64,000 bases of DNA from Terriglobus sp. RCC_193 (GTDB taxonomy: Bacteria > Acidobacteriota > Terriglobia > Terriglobales > Acidobacteriaceae), in the NCBI RefSeq assembly GCF_041355105.1, contig NZ_JBFUPK010000001.1:124001-188000 (forward strand), written 5' to 3'. Of this stretch, positions 52,965 through 60,453 are shown in pieces; position 1 is the first letter of the stretch; every line of letters begins with the position of its first letter. The notes beneath the pieces are model-generated. The model had not been told where the DNA came from. It searched no databases and saw only the letters and a program-made list of their open reading frames with translations. A program made the position numbers and the translations under genes.

Positions 52965-53690
52965 GCTGAAGCCGCTCTCTACCAGCGCTTCTTAGGGCGC
53001 CCTTCCGAAAGAGGACGCACTTCGTGCGTTTGAGCTTCGCTTTCGCGAAGCTGGTTTGGGTTTGTGGCTGGAAGGATAGGGCGGGACTTTGGCCCTTTGT
53101 TTTTGCGGGGCCGACTTACCTGGGCCTTCGGCCCAGGCTAATATGTCGGCGCGCCTTTGGCGCTTGTTGCTGCGGATGTTCTGGAGGTATTGGCTATGCA
53201 GCGTCCTCGGGATTTTTCGCTTTGCTCAGGATGACGGTCTTTGGCCGCAGGAGTTTCGCTTGCTCAGGATGACGGTCTTTGGCCGCAGGAGTTTCGCTTG
53301 CTCAGGATGACGACCTTTGGCCGCTGGAGCTTCGCTTGCTCAGGATGAACGACCTTTGGCCGCTGGAGCTTCGCCGGACGCACTTCGTGCGTTGGATCGC
53401 TCCTTTGGAGCGATACCCAGGTTAGCTTCGCGAACCTGGGGCACCCGGTTTCCGATGCTGATGTATTTGGGTGTCCTGAGACGTTGTAGAAGGTTGAGAG
53501 GAAAGCAGGTCCTTCAGCTTCGCTTCGCTCCGTTCAGGATGACGACCTTTCGGTCGTATGAGCTTTGCTGAGGTACGCGCTTGGTCGTTCGGACTTCGCT
53601 TAGGACGAGGTCCCTGGGCATTCGAGCTTCGCACAGAATGACGTCCCTTGGTTCGTTCGGACTTCGCTTAGGATGACACACTTTGCGTGT
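52965..53690. repeat. Mosaic of hairpin-forming intergenic repeats, array 2
   Basis: A gene-free stretch of the same modules as array 1. It holds a copy of GAGCTTCGC...GCGAAGCTGGTTTGGG at about 53031 and the unit CTGGGCC-TTC-GGCCCAG with GGCGCGCCTTTGGCGC at 53115-53165. The four-copy 38-bp tandem repeat is at 53222-53374. The 75-bp three-hairpin unit is at 53376-53451, and the GCAGGTCCTTC unit near 53505. No coding signal is convincing. Confidence 0.85.
53222..53374. repeat. Four-copy 38-bp tandem repeat
   Basis: Units begin at 53222, 53260, 53298 and 53336, exactly 38 bp apart, each starting TTGCTCAGGATGA and ending GAG(T/C)TTCGC. Copies 1 and 2 are identical. Copies 3 and 4 change GGTCTTTGGCCGCAGG to GACCTTTGGCCGCTGG, and copy 4 has one extra A. 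Recent local duplication within a repeat array is the simple reading. Confidence 0.9.
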
Positions 53691-53705
53691 ATGACCTTCT
53701 CTTGT

Positions 53706-54053
53706 TTACGCCGTCTTCAGCCGTTTGCCGAGGACTTCAGCGATGCCGATGGAGGCGATGCCGATGATGACGTGCGTGATCTGGATGTAGGGCAGGTCTG
53801 GGCGGCCGATGTGGGTGAGTTGCAGGATGCCGATGACTGGCAGCAGGATGGCCATGAGGATGGTGCCTGCCGCGAGGCCAACTGCGCGTCCGAGGCCCAT
53901 GAGGGCGAGCACGATCATCAGCAGTGAGATGGCGAAACCGATGTACATGTGTACGCTGATGGGCCACGCCACCACGTGGAAGTAAAACGCGACGCCAGTG
54001 ATGAGGTTCACAAGCCACAGCAGGCGGATGGTCATGAGTGTGCCTTTGAGCAT
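53706..54053 (-). CDS. Small four-helix membrane protein, unknown function
   Basis: This 115-residue protein has four hydrophobic segments (LWLVNLITGVAFYFHVVAWP, HMYIGFAISLLMIVLALMGL, LAAGTILMAILLPVIGILQL, ITHVIIGIASIGIAEVL) and a short Lys/Arg tail (GKRLKTA). Histidines in FYFHVVAWPISVHMYIGF and QLTHIGRPDL and ITHVII could bind haem, as in small cytochrome-b-like quinol proteins, but no pattern is decisive. MTIRLLW at 54035 is another possible start. It is next to DUF503 on the same strand. Confidence 0.6.
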   Translation of the reverse strand: MLKGTLMTIRLLWLVNLITGVAFYFHVVAWPISVHMYIGFAISLLMIVLALMGLGRAVGLAAGTILMAILLPVIGILQLTHIGRPDLPYIQITHVIIGIASIGIAEVLGKRLKTA

Positions 54054-54102
54054 GTCAGTATCGTACCGCGCCCGGGCATGGCTCTGTGGCGAAATGTCGC
54101 GG

Positions 54103-54396
54103 TTAGTCGAGGATGTCGATCTGGGTGTCGAGGACGTTTGCTCCCAGGCCTGTGGCCAGGCGGTTGACGGCGTCTTCTACTTCGTGGAGCTGGCCCTGGA
54201 GGTAGTCGCGACTGCTGTGGATGGCTGCGATGCCGATGGTGGCGCGGTTCCACATGGGTGTTTCGTCGAGTTCGGCTACGGAGATGTTGAAGCCGTGGCG
54301 GAGTTTGTCCTTTAATGAACGCACGACCTGACGGCGGTCCTTGAGGGATTGCGCGTGCTCAATGGCGATTTCGATGGTGAGCGTGGCGATGGGCAT
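54103..54396 (-). CDS. DUF503 family protein
   Basis: This 97-residue cytoplasmic protein has the family pattern IATLTIEIAIEHAQSLKDRR, then QVVRSLKDKLRHGFNISVAE, then ATIGIAAIHSSRDYLQGQLH. DUF503 (YlxP-like) genes often sit near rbfA and infB and have a ferredoxin-like fold of unknown role, possibly ribosome linked. Here it is apart from rbfA (at 32.6 kb) and beside a small membrane protein gene. Confidence 0.85.
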   Translation of the reverse strand: MPIATLTIEIAIEHAQSLKDRRQVVRSLKDKLRHGFNISVAELDETPMWNRATIGIAAIHSSRDYLQGQLHEVEDAVNRLATGLGANVLDTQIDILD

Positions 54397-54474
54397 GTTT
54401 GGGCTTCTTGGAAGGATTTTATGCTTCGTGGGAGATTCCCCTCAGTGGCTAAAGCCCCTTGCGTGTTTGGGCCT

Positions 54475-54994
54475 TTGCGGCAGGGCTGAAGCCCTGCTCT
54501 TCCGAAATAAAGACGCATTTCATGCGTATGAGCTTCGCTTTGCGAAGCTGGTTTGGTTTTGTGGGTGGAAGGGATAGGGCGGGCCTTTGGCCCTTGGGTT
54601 TTCGATAAGCCATCTTACCTGGGCCTCCGGCCCAGGCTAATATCTTGTCGCGCCTTTGGCGCTTAATGCAGTGGCTCCCTTTCGTTGTCGGAAAAGGGCA
54701 GTTGGCGCCCTGGTGGCGTCTCTATGGCGTTTGTAGTGCGGGGAAGGAATGCAGGTCCTTCGGCTTCACTTCGTTTCGCTCAGGATGACGGTCTTAGACC
54801 GTATGAGCTTCGCTTCGCGAAGCTGGTTTGGTTTTGTGGGGGGAAGGGGTTTGCGTTTGTGGTTGCAGGAAGTGTATTGGGGTTCTTCGCTTTGCTCAGA
54901 ATGGCGGCCTTTGGCCGTATGAGCTTCGCTGGACGCACTTCGTGCGTTGGATCGCTCTGGGAGCGATACCCAGGTTAGCTTCGAGAACCTGGGC
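54475..54994. repeat. Mosaic of hairpin-forming intergenic repeats, array 3
   Basis: A gene-free stretch upstream of pstS, again with the shared modules: GGCAGGGCTGAAGCCCTGC (about 54479), GCTTCGCTTTGCGAAGC (about 54533), CTGGGCC-TCC-GGCCCAG plus CGCGCCTTTGGCGC (54614-54664), the GCAGGTCCTTC unit (about 54750) and a shortened copy of the three-hairpin unit (54931-54994). The last lies about 25 bp before the candidate Pho box. Confidence 0.85.
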
Positions 54995-55020
54995 GACCAG
55001 ATCCTGATCCGTACTCTGGC

Positions 55021-55042
55021 GTTCATGGTGTGTTCATGGCGA
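55021..55042 (+). promoter_or_regulatory. Candidate Pho box upstream of pstS
   Basis: Two 11-bp direct repeats, GTTCATGGTGT and GTTCATGGCGA, sit back to back about 100 bp before pstS. PhoB/PhoP-type regulators bind direct repeats of 11 bp, and GTTCA cores are known from actinobacterial PHO boxes. A third, poorer copy may precede them. Position in front of a Pst operon supports phosphate-starvation control; this is inference. Confidence 0.4.
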
Positions 55043-55141
55043 TGGGCTACTGTGGGGCAGGCGTTCCGTGTGAGACGATGTTGGCAGGCGGCGCGGGCGT
55101 GGGTTCGGCTGCTGGATTTCCGTTTTTTCTCAGGGGTGGTT

Positions 55142-56182
55142 TTGCTTCGTCGGGTCGCAGGGATGTGCGCTCTGCTGTTGTGGATTGGCTGTGGCGCGGT
55201 TGCCGCGGCACAACAGATGACGCTGACCGGAGCAGGCTCGACCTTTGCCTATCCTCTGTATTCCAAATGGGCTGCCGAGTATCTGAAGACGCATCCGCGG
55301 ATCCAGGTGAATTACCAGAGCATTGGCTCCGGTGGTGGCATTCGGCAGGTGAGCATTGGCACCGTGGATTTTGGCGGTACCGATGGGCCGATGACGGATT
55401 CGCAGTTGGCCGAGGCGCGGAACAAATTGAATGGCGCCAGCATTCTGCACTTCCCGACGGCTTTGGGTGCGGCTGTGCCGGTTTATAACCTGCCTGGAGT
55501 TTCGGCGGAGCTGAACTTTACCCCGGCGGCGCTGGCGGGGATTTTTCTGGGAACGATTCAGAAGTGGAATGATCCGGCGATTGCGCAGGCGAATCCTGGC
55601 GTGAAGCTGCCGAATGAGTTCATCCTGGTAATTCATCGCGCGGATGGCAGCGGGACCTCGTTCCTGTGGGTGGATTACCTGGCGAAGGTGAACCCGGCGT
55701 TCGCGGCGAAGGTGCGGGTGTCCACGTCGCCGCATTGGCCGGTGGGGCTGGGCGGCAAGGGGAATGAGGGCGTTGCCGGGCTGGTGCGGCAGATGCCGAA
55801 TTCGATCGGCTATGTGGAACTGGTCTATGCGTTGAACAGCCACATGCTGTACGGCAGGATTCAGAATCGCGAGGGGCAGTTTGTTAAGGCGGATCTGAAT
55901 TCGGTGTCGGCGGCGGCTACGGCAATGTCGAAGCTGATGCCTGCGGATTTTCGCGCGGACATTACGAACCCACCGGGAGTGGGCAGCTATCCTGTGTGCA
56001 GCTTTACGTGGATGCTGTTGCCGACGAAGATGGCGGATCGCGCAAAGGGCGCGGCGCTGAAAGAGTTTTTGACGTGGGGTTTGACGGAAGGGCAGCGGTA
56101 TGGAGCTGCGCTTTCGTATGCGCCGCTGTCGAAGGATATTGTGGATCGCGAGTTGCAGGCGCTGAAGCTGCTGCAGTACTGA
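55142..56182 (+). CDS. pstS: Phosphate ABC transporter substrate-binding protein PstS
   Basis: About 346 residues. A signal peptide with a hydrophobic core (MCALLLWIGCGAVAA) and cleavage near AQQ precedes the PstS fold: LTGAGSTFAYPLYSKWAAEY, NYQSIGSGGGIRQVSIGTVD and FGGTDGPMTDSQL. VIHRADGSGTSFLWVDYLAK and GNEGVAGLVRQMPNSIGYVE follow. These are the phosphate-binding loops. I choose TTG 55142 (AGGGG 5-6 bp upstream, RR before the core); GTG 55136 and ATG 55163 are alternatives. First gene of the pst run, 10 bp before pstC. Confidence 0.93.
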   Translation: MLRRVAGMCALLLWIGCGAVAAAQQMTLTGAGSTFAYPLYSKWAAEYLKTHPRIQVNYQSIGSGGGIRQVSIGTVDFGGTDGPMTDSQLAEARNKLNGASILHFPTALGAAVPVYNLPGVSAELNFTPAALAGIFLGTIQKWNDPAIAQANPGVKLPNEFILVIHRADGSGTSFLWVDYLAKVNPAFAAKVRVSTSPHWPVGLGGKGNEGVAGLVRQMPNSIGYVELVYALNSHMLYGRIQNREGQFVKADLNSVSAAATAMSKLMPADFRADITNPPGVGSYPVCSFTWMLLPTKMADRAKGAALKEFLTWGLTEGQRYGAALSYAPLSKDIVDRELQALKLLQY

Positions 56183-56192
56183 AGAGATGGGA

Positions 56193-57179
56193 ATGACAAC
56201 CACAGAGACATCGTCGGAGATGGTTGCGCAGCGTGCGGGAGCGATGAAGTTGTCGTTCACGGAGCGACTGCGCAAGGGCGATGAGGCGGCCTATCTGATT
56301 ACCATTTGCGCTGCGCTGACGGTGGTTTTGATTACCGGGTTGCTGGCGCAGCACCTGTGGGTGAATTCGGCGCTCTCGCGGCATCAGTCAGGATGGCATT
56401 TTCTTTGGAGCAGCGATTGGGACCCGGGCAGCGAGATTTTCGGCGCTCTGCCGTTTATCTATGGGACGCTTGTTACCAGCGTGCTGTCGCTGGCGATTGC
56501 GATTCCAATTGGATTGGGTGCGGCAATTTTTCTGGCGGAGATGGCACCTCGGAGTGTGAGCGATGTGCTCACGTTCCTGGTAGAACTGCTGGCGGCTGTG
56601 CCGAGTGTGATCTTCGGGTTGCTGGGTATCTTTGTGCTGGTGCCAATCCTGAGCAACTACGTGGTGCCGCCGCTACGCGCATTGTTTGGTTGGTTACCTA
56701 TCTTTCAGGGCGCGTTCTATGGCGTGAGTTATTTCTCCGCGTCGGTGGTGCTGGCGATCATGATTGTGCCGTTCATTGTGTCGATCTCGCGCGAGGTGCT
56801 GTTAAGTGTGCCGGCATCGCAGCGTGAGGCGATGATGGCGCTGGGCGCGACGAAGTGGGATGTGACGTGGCGCGCGGTGGTTCCGTATGCCAGTCGCGGC
56901 ATTATGGGCAGCGTGTTTCTGGCGCTGGCGCGTGCGCTGGGCGAGACGATGGCCGTGACCATGGTGATTGGTAATGTGCCGGATGTGCATCTGTCGCTGC
57001 TGGCGCCGGGATACACGATTGCGTCTGTGATTGCGAATGAGTTCACCGAGGCGACGGGCGATCTTTATATTCACGCGCTGATTGAGCTTGGTTTGGTGCT
57101 TTTTGTGACGACCATGCTAATTAATGCAGCTGCGCGTCTACTGATGCTGCGTTTTAAGGTGCAGGAGGTGAATGCGTGA
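56193..57179 (+). CDS. pstC: Phosphate ABC transporter permease PstC
   Basis: About 328 residues and six helices. The N-terminal cytoplasmic segment is followed by a first helix (AAYLITICAALTVVLITGLL). The periplasmic part has FLWSSDWDPGSEIFGALPFI, and the ABC permease loop is AMMALGATKWDVTWRAVVPY followed by GETMAVTMVIGNVPDV. It forms the channel with PstA. ATG 56193 has GAAGAG 6 bp upstream, better than ATG 56187. The stop overlaps the next start (TGATG). Confidence 0.95.
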   Translation: MTTTETSSEMVAQRAGAMKLSFTERLRKGDEAAYLITICAALTVVLITGLLAQHLWVNSALSRHQSGWHFLWSSDWDPGSEIFGALPFIYGTLVTSVLSLAIAIPIGLGAAIFLAEMAPRSVSDVLTFLVELLAAVPSVIFGLLGIFVLVPILSNYVVPPLRALFGWLPIFQGAFYGVSYFSASVVLAIMIVPFIVSISREVLLSVPASQREAMMALGATKWDVTWRAVVPYASRGIMGSVFLALARALGETMAVTMVIGNVPDVHLSLLAPGYTIASVIANEFTEATGDLYIHALIELGLVLFVTTMLINAAARLLMLRFKVQEVNA

Positions 57180-57619
57180 TGAGACTCGTGTTTTCTGCCG
57201 TGCCGTTGTTGTTGATTGCGCTGCTGGGCTGTGACAACACGTTTGATGAGACAGCGAAAAATCCCTCTGCCGAGACGGTTCGGCAGTATGTGGAGAGCGG
57301 CTGGATGCCGCACGGGGTGCCGCAGAATCTGCGAGCCGTGAAGGTGAGCGGCGACACGGATGCCGAACGTTTTGTGGGCACATTCACCAGCGATGCAACG
57401 GATGCCTTCCTGGCGAAATGCACGCTGGTGAAGGATGGGTTCGTTGTGGAAACCGGGTTGCCGAAGTGGTTTCCGGATGAGGTGCGCGCTACGAATTCGT
57501 CCGATGCGCTGCGCCGGGATGGCTACCAGACCTACACGTGTAAAGACGACTTTGCTGTGATTCGCAAAGGTTCAGATAAGACGGTCTGGTTCTGGTCGGA
57601 CCGGGAGGATGACGACTGA
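57179..57619 (+). CDS. Lipoprotein of unknown function inside the pst operon
   Basis: This 146-residue protein has a lipobox-type signal (LIALLGCDN, Cys 18). Asp follows the Cys, which by the Lol rule of enterobacteria would keep it in the inner membrane. The mature part has SAETVRQYVESGWMPHGVPQ, KCTLVKDGFVVETGLPKWF and a second Cys in QTYTCKDDF. I recognise no family. It is translationally coupled on both sides: its ATG overlaps the pstC stop and its stop overlaps the pstA start. A role in phosphate uptake is inferred from that alone. Confidence 0.75.
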   Translation: MRLVFSAVPLLLIALLGCDNTFDETAKNPSAETVRQYVESGWMPHGVPQNLRAVKVSGDTDAERFVGTFTSDATDAFLAKCTLVKDGFVVETGLPKWFPDEVRATNSSDALRRDGYQTYTCKDDFAVIRKGSDKTVWFWSDREDDD

Positions 57620-58476
57620 TGGCGTCGCCTGCGTATCCTCCGAAACGCCGCCGGGTGGTGAACGCGGTGATGCTCACGTTGACCGGGCTTTGCACGCTGC
57701 TGGTGGTGAGTGTGCTGTTCTTCATCCTGGGCTATCTTGCGTGGCATGGCGCGCGTTCGCTGAACTGGGACTTCTTCACAAAGCTGCCTGCTCCTGTTGG
57801 ACAGGAGGGCGGTGGCATGGCGAATGCACTTATCGGTTCGCTGAAGATGCTGCTGATTGCGAGCGCGATTGGTATTCCCATCGGCATGCTGGCCGGGATT
57901 TATCTTGCGGAGTTTGGACGCGGTTGGCTGTCGGGGCTGGTGCGTTACATGACCGACCTGCTGAATGGTGTGCCGTCGATTGTGATGGGCATCTTTGTGT
58001 ACACGCTGGTGGTGCTGCCGATGCGGCATTTCTCCACTCTGGCGGGTGGCATTGCGCTGGGCATCATGATGATTCCGATTGCGCTGCGGTCGACGGAAGA
58101 GTTTCTGTGTGGTGTGCCGAACAGTATGCGTGAGAGTGGATTGGCTCTTGGCGCGAGCAAGGCGCAGACCGTGTTCACGGTGATTGTGCCTGCGGCGATT
58201 ACGGGTATTGTTACGGGCATCATGCTGAACCTGGCGCGTGTGGCGGGCGAGACGGCTCCGCTGTTGTTCACGGCGTTTGGTAACCAGTTCTGGAGCAGGG
58301 GCGTGAACGAGCCGACGGCTTCGCTGCCGGTAATGATTTTTAACTACGCGATTTCACCGTATGAGGATTGGCATCGGCAGGCGTGGGCCGCGGGCTTTGT
58401 GTTGTTGATGGCGGTGCTGGCGATCAACATTGTGGCGCGTTTGATTTTGCAGCGCGGACGACGGGTGAGCCGATGA
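57619..58476 (+). CDS. pstA: Phosphate ABC transporter permease PstA
   Basis: This 285-residue protein has six helices. Landmarks are [80 protein letters not shown] and the coupling loop [20 protein letters not shown] followed by [20 protein letters not shown]. Pairs with PstC. It starts on the stop of the lipoprotein gene (TGATG) and ends by ATGA overlap with pstB. Confidence 0.95.
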   Translation: MASPAYPPKRRRVVNAVMLTLTGLCTLLVVSVLFFILGYLAWHGARSLNWDFFTKLPAPVGQEGGGMANALIGSLKMLLIASAIGIPIGMLAGIYLAEFGRGWLSGLVRYMTDLLNGVPSIVMGIFVYTLVVLPMRHFSTLAGGIALGIMMIPIALRSTEEFLCGVPNSMRESGLALGASKAQTVFTVIVPAAITGIVTGIMLNLARVAGETAPLLFTAFGNQFWSRGVNEPTASLPVMIFNYAISPYEDWHRQAWAAGFVLLMAVLAINIVARLILQRGRRVSR

Positions 58477-59276
58477 GTTCGCTGGCGAGTGTGTTTGTGC
58501 CGCAGGGTGCGGTAGCGGAGGATTTTCTGCATCCGCAGTTCACGGCACGCGATGTGAATTTTTATTACGGTGGCTTTCATGCATTGCATGACATTTCGAT
58601 TGTGTTTCCTGCACGAAAAGTTACGGCACTGATTGGGCCTTCAGGCTGCGGCAAATCGACGTTCCTGCGCATTCTGAACCGCATGTATGAGACGGTGCCG
58701 CACACGCGTATCTCTGGCGATGTGTTGCTGGGCGAGCAGAACCTGTTTGACTTTGATTCAATTGTGCTGCGCCGCAAGGTGGGTATGGTGTTTCAGAAGC
58801 CCATGCCGTTCTTTAAGACAATCTATGACAACGTGGCGTATGGGCTGCGGGTGAATCATATTGTGAGCCGCGGCGATATCGATGCACGTGTGGAGCAGAG
58901 CCTGCGGCGTGCGGCGCTGTGGAATGAAGTGAAGGATCGTTTGCATTCATCGGCACTTGGATTGAGCGGCGGACAGCAGCAGCGACTTTGCATTGCGCGT
59001 GCGCTGGCGATTGATCCGGAGGTGTTGCTGATGGATGAGCCGTGCTCGGCGCTTGATCCGATTGCAACAGCGAAGATTGAAGAGTTGATGGTGGAGTTGA
59101 AGGAACAGTGCACCATCATTACCGTGACGCACAACATGCTGCAGGCGGCGCGTGTGGCGGATTACACGGGATTCTTCATGGCGGGAAGGCTGATGGAGTT
59201 TGATGCTTCGCGTGTGATCTTCCAGCGGCCTGCGCGGCGCGAGACGGAAGAGTATGTGACCGGTCGCTTCGGCTGA
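58473..59276 (+). CDS. pstB: Phosphate ABC transporter ATP-binding protein PstB
   Basis: This 267-residue ABC ATPase energises PstSCA. Walker A is GPSGCGKST (about 55-63), the Q loop [20 protein letters not shown], signature [20 protein letters not shown], Walker [21 protein letters not shown] and the switch His in [20 protein letters not shown]. The ATG overlaps the pstA stop. The frame opens earlier inside pstA, but 58473 is the homologous start. No phoU follows. Confidence 0.95.
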   Translation: MSSLASVFVPQGAVAEDFLHPQFTARDVNFYYGGFHALHDISIVFPARKVTALIGPSGCGKSTFLRILNRMYETVPHTRISGDVLLGEQNLFDFDSIVLRRKVGMVFQKPMPFFKTIYDNVAYGLRVNHIVSRGDIDARVEQSLRRAALWNEVKDRLHSSALGLSGGQQQRLCIARALAIDPEVLLMDEPCSALDPIATAKIEELMVELKEQCTIITVTHNMLQAARVADYTGFFMAGRLMEFDASRVIFQRPARRETEEYVTGRFG

Positions 59277-59296
59277 TTGCTGCCGAGTAGCTTCTT

Positions 59297-59336
59297 CAGG
59301 GAACAGGGAACAGGGAACAGGGAACAGAGAACAGGG
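59297..59336. repeat. Heptanucleotide tandem repeat (CAGGGAA)
   Basis: The 7-bp unit CAGGGAA occurs four times perfectly from 59297, then once with one change (CAGAGAA), then CAGGG. It lies in the gap between pstB and the cytochrome gene. A 7-bp unit is not a multiple of three, so copy changes could shift any frame across it, but it seems to be intergenic. Confidence 0.9.
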
Positions 59337-59389
59337 TGCGGCGTTATGCGGCGTGTTGGATTGTGCTGTCGTCGTGCAAGAATGCTGCG

Positions 59390-60361
59390 GTGAAATCCAT
59401 TGCATGGTTTGCTGTTGCCAGTGTGGTTGCGGGTTCTCTGCTGCCTTTGTCTCTTCGTGTTCATGCGCAGAAGAATGCGGGTGAATCGCTGCCGGTGTGG
59501 GCGTGGCCGTTGTTGCCGCCCGGTACGTCTTCTGCGCCCGGAGTGCGGCCTGCCGGTGAAGTGAAGCATGTTCCCGGCAGTTCGGCTTCGTATACGGATA
59601 AAGAGATTCCGAGCCTGTTTCTGGTGCCGGACTGGTTTCCGCAGGAGCATCCGGCGATGCCACAGGTGGTGGCGGTGGGGCGTGCGCCGGGTGTAAATGC
59701 GTGTGGGCATTGCCATCTGCCGACGGGCATGGGACGGCCCGAAAACATGAGCGTGGCCGGGCTGCCGAAGGGCTACATGATGGAGCAGATGGCGGACTTT
59801 CGTGATGGTTTGCGGAAGTCGTCGGAGCCTCGTTTTGGATCGACGGAACACATGATTCTGACGGTGCAACATGCCACGCCGGAGGAGATTGAGGCCGGTG
59901 TGGACTACTTCGCTTCGTTGAAGCCGGTGAAGTGGATCCGCGTGGTGGAGACGGATCGTGTGCCAGTGACGAAGGTGGGTGCGTTGATGATGGTGGTTGC
60001 CGATGCTGCGAAGACAGAGCCGATTGGCGATCGTGTGCTGGAAGTGCCGGAGGACCTGGAGCAGACGGAGTTGCGCAATCCTCACTTGGGATTTGTGGCG
60101 TATGTGCCGGTGGGTTCGTTGAAAAAGGGAAAAGCACTGACGCAGACTTGCGTTGCCTGTCATGGGAAGGATCTGCGTGGTGTGGGCGATGTGCCGTCGA
60201 TCGCAGGCAGGTCACCGAGCCAGATGACACGGCAGTTGATTGATTTTCAGACGGGCGCGCGCAACGGAAAACATGCCGTGATGATGAAGCCGGTGGTGCA
60301 GGGGATGACGTTGCCGCAGATGGTGGCGATAACGGGATACCTGGCATCGCTTCGGCCCTGA
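59390..60361 (+). CDS. Secreted dihaem cytochrome c
   Basis: About 323 residues. The signal peptide is MKSIAWFAVASVVAGSLLPL, cleaved near VHAQ. Two haem-attachment motifs are present: CGHCH (about 105-109) and CVACH (about 254-258). The second is followed by KDLRGVGDVPSIAGRSPSQM, as in cytochrome c4/class I proteins, and each half has a distal Met-containing region. It would carry electrons in the periplasm. The start is GTG 59390; a GTG at 59336 is in the repeat and gives a poor leader. It is separate from the pst run. Confidence 0.82.
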   Translation: MKSIAWFAVASVVAGSLLPLSLRVHAQKNAGESLPVWAWPLLPPGTSSAPGVRPAGEVKHVPGSSASYTDKEIPSLFLVPDWFPQEHPAMPQVVAVGRAPGVNACGHCHLPTGMGRPENMSVAGLPKGYMMEQMADFRDGLRKSSEPRFGSTEHMILTVQHATPEEIEAGVDYFASLKPVKWIRVVETDRVPVTKVGALMMVVADAAKTEPIGDRVLEVPEDLEQTELRNPHLGFVAYVPVGSLKKGKALTQTCVACHGKDLRGVGDVPSIAGRSPSQMTRQLIDFQTGARNGKHAVMMKPVVQGMTLPQMVAITGYLASLRP

Positions 60362-60453
60362 AATCTGCTTGATTGGCTGCGGATATCCGATGGTAGGATG
60401 AAATCTTCCATACATCGCATCACAGTTGGGCCAAGGCCCACAAGGAGTAACGC

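Noticed and set aside
51668-52969. 433-codon open frame on the plus strand opposite the MFS gene
   Set aside because: It is the antisense of a clear 12-helix transporter. Its product is an acidic Gly/Ala/Glu-rich sequence with no domain, as expected from GC-rich codon bias.
46258-54994. Repeat arrays considered as CRISPR
   Set aside because: Units are variable in length and order, touch each other without uniform spacers, and no cas genes are present.
55130-56275. 381-codon minus-strand frame opposite pstS
   Set aside because: Arg/His/Gln-rich, no domain, fully antisense to pstS.
58947-60347. 466-codon minus-strand frame opposite pstB and the cytochrome gene
   Set aside because: Ser/Pro/His/Thr-rich composition and position antisense to recognised genes mark it as a shadow.
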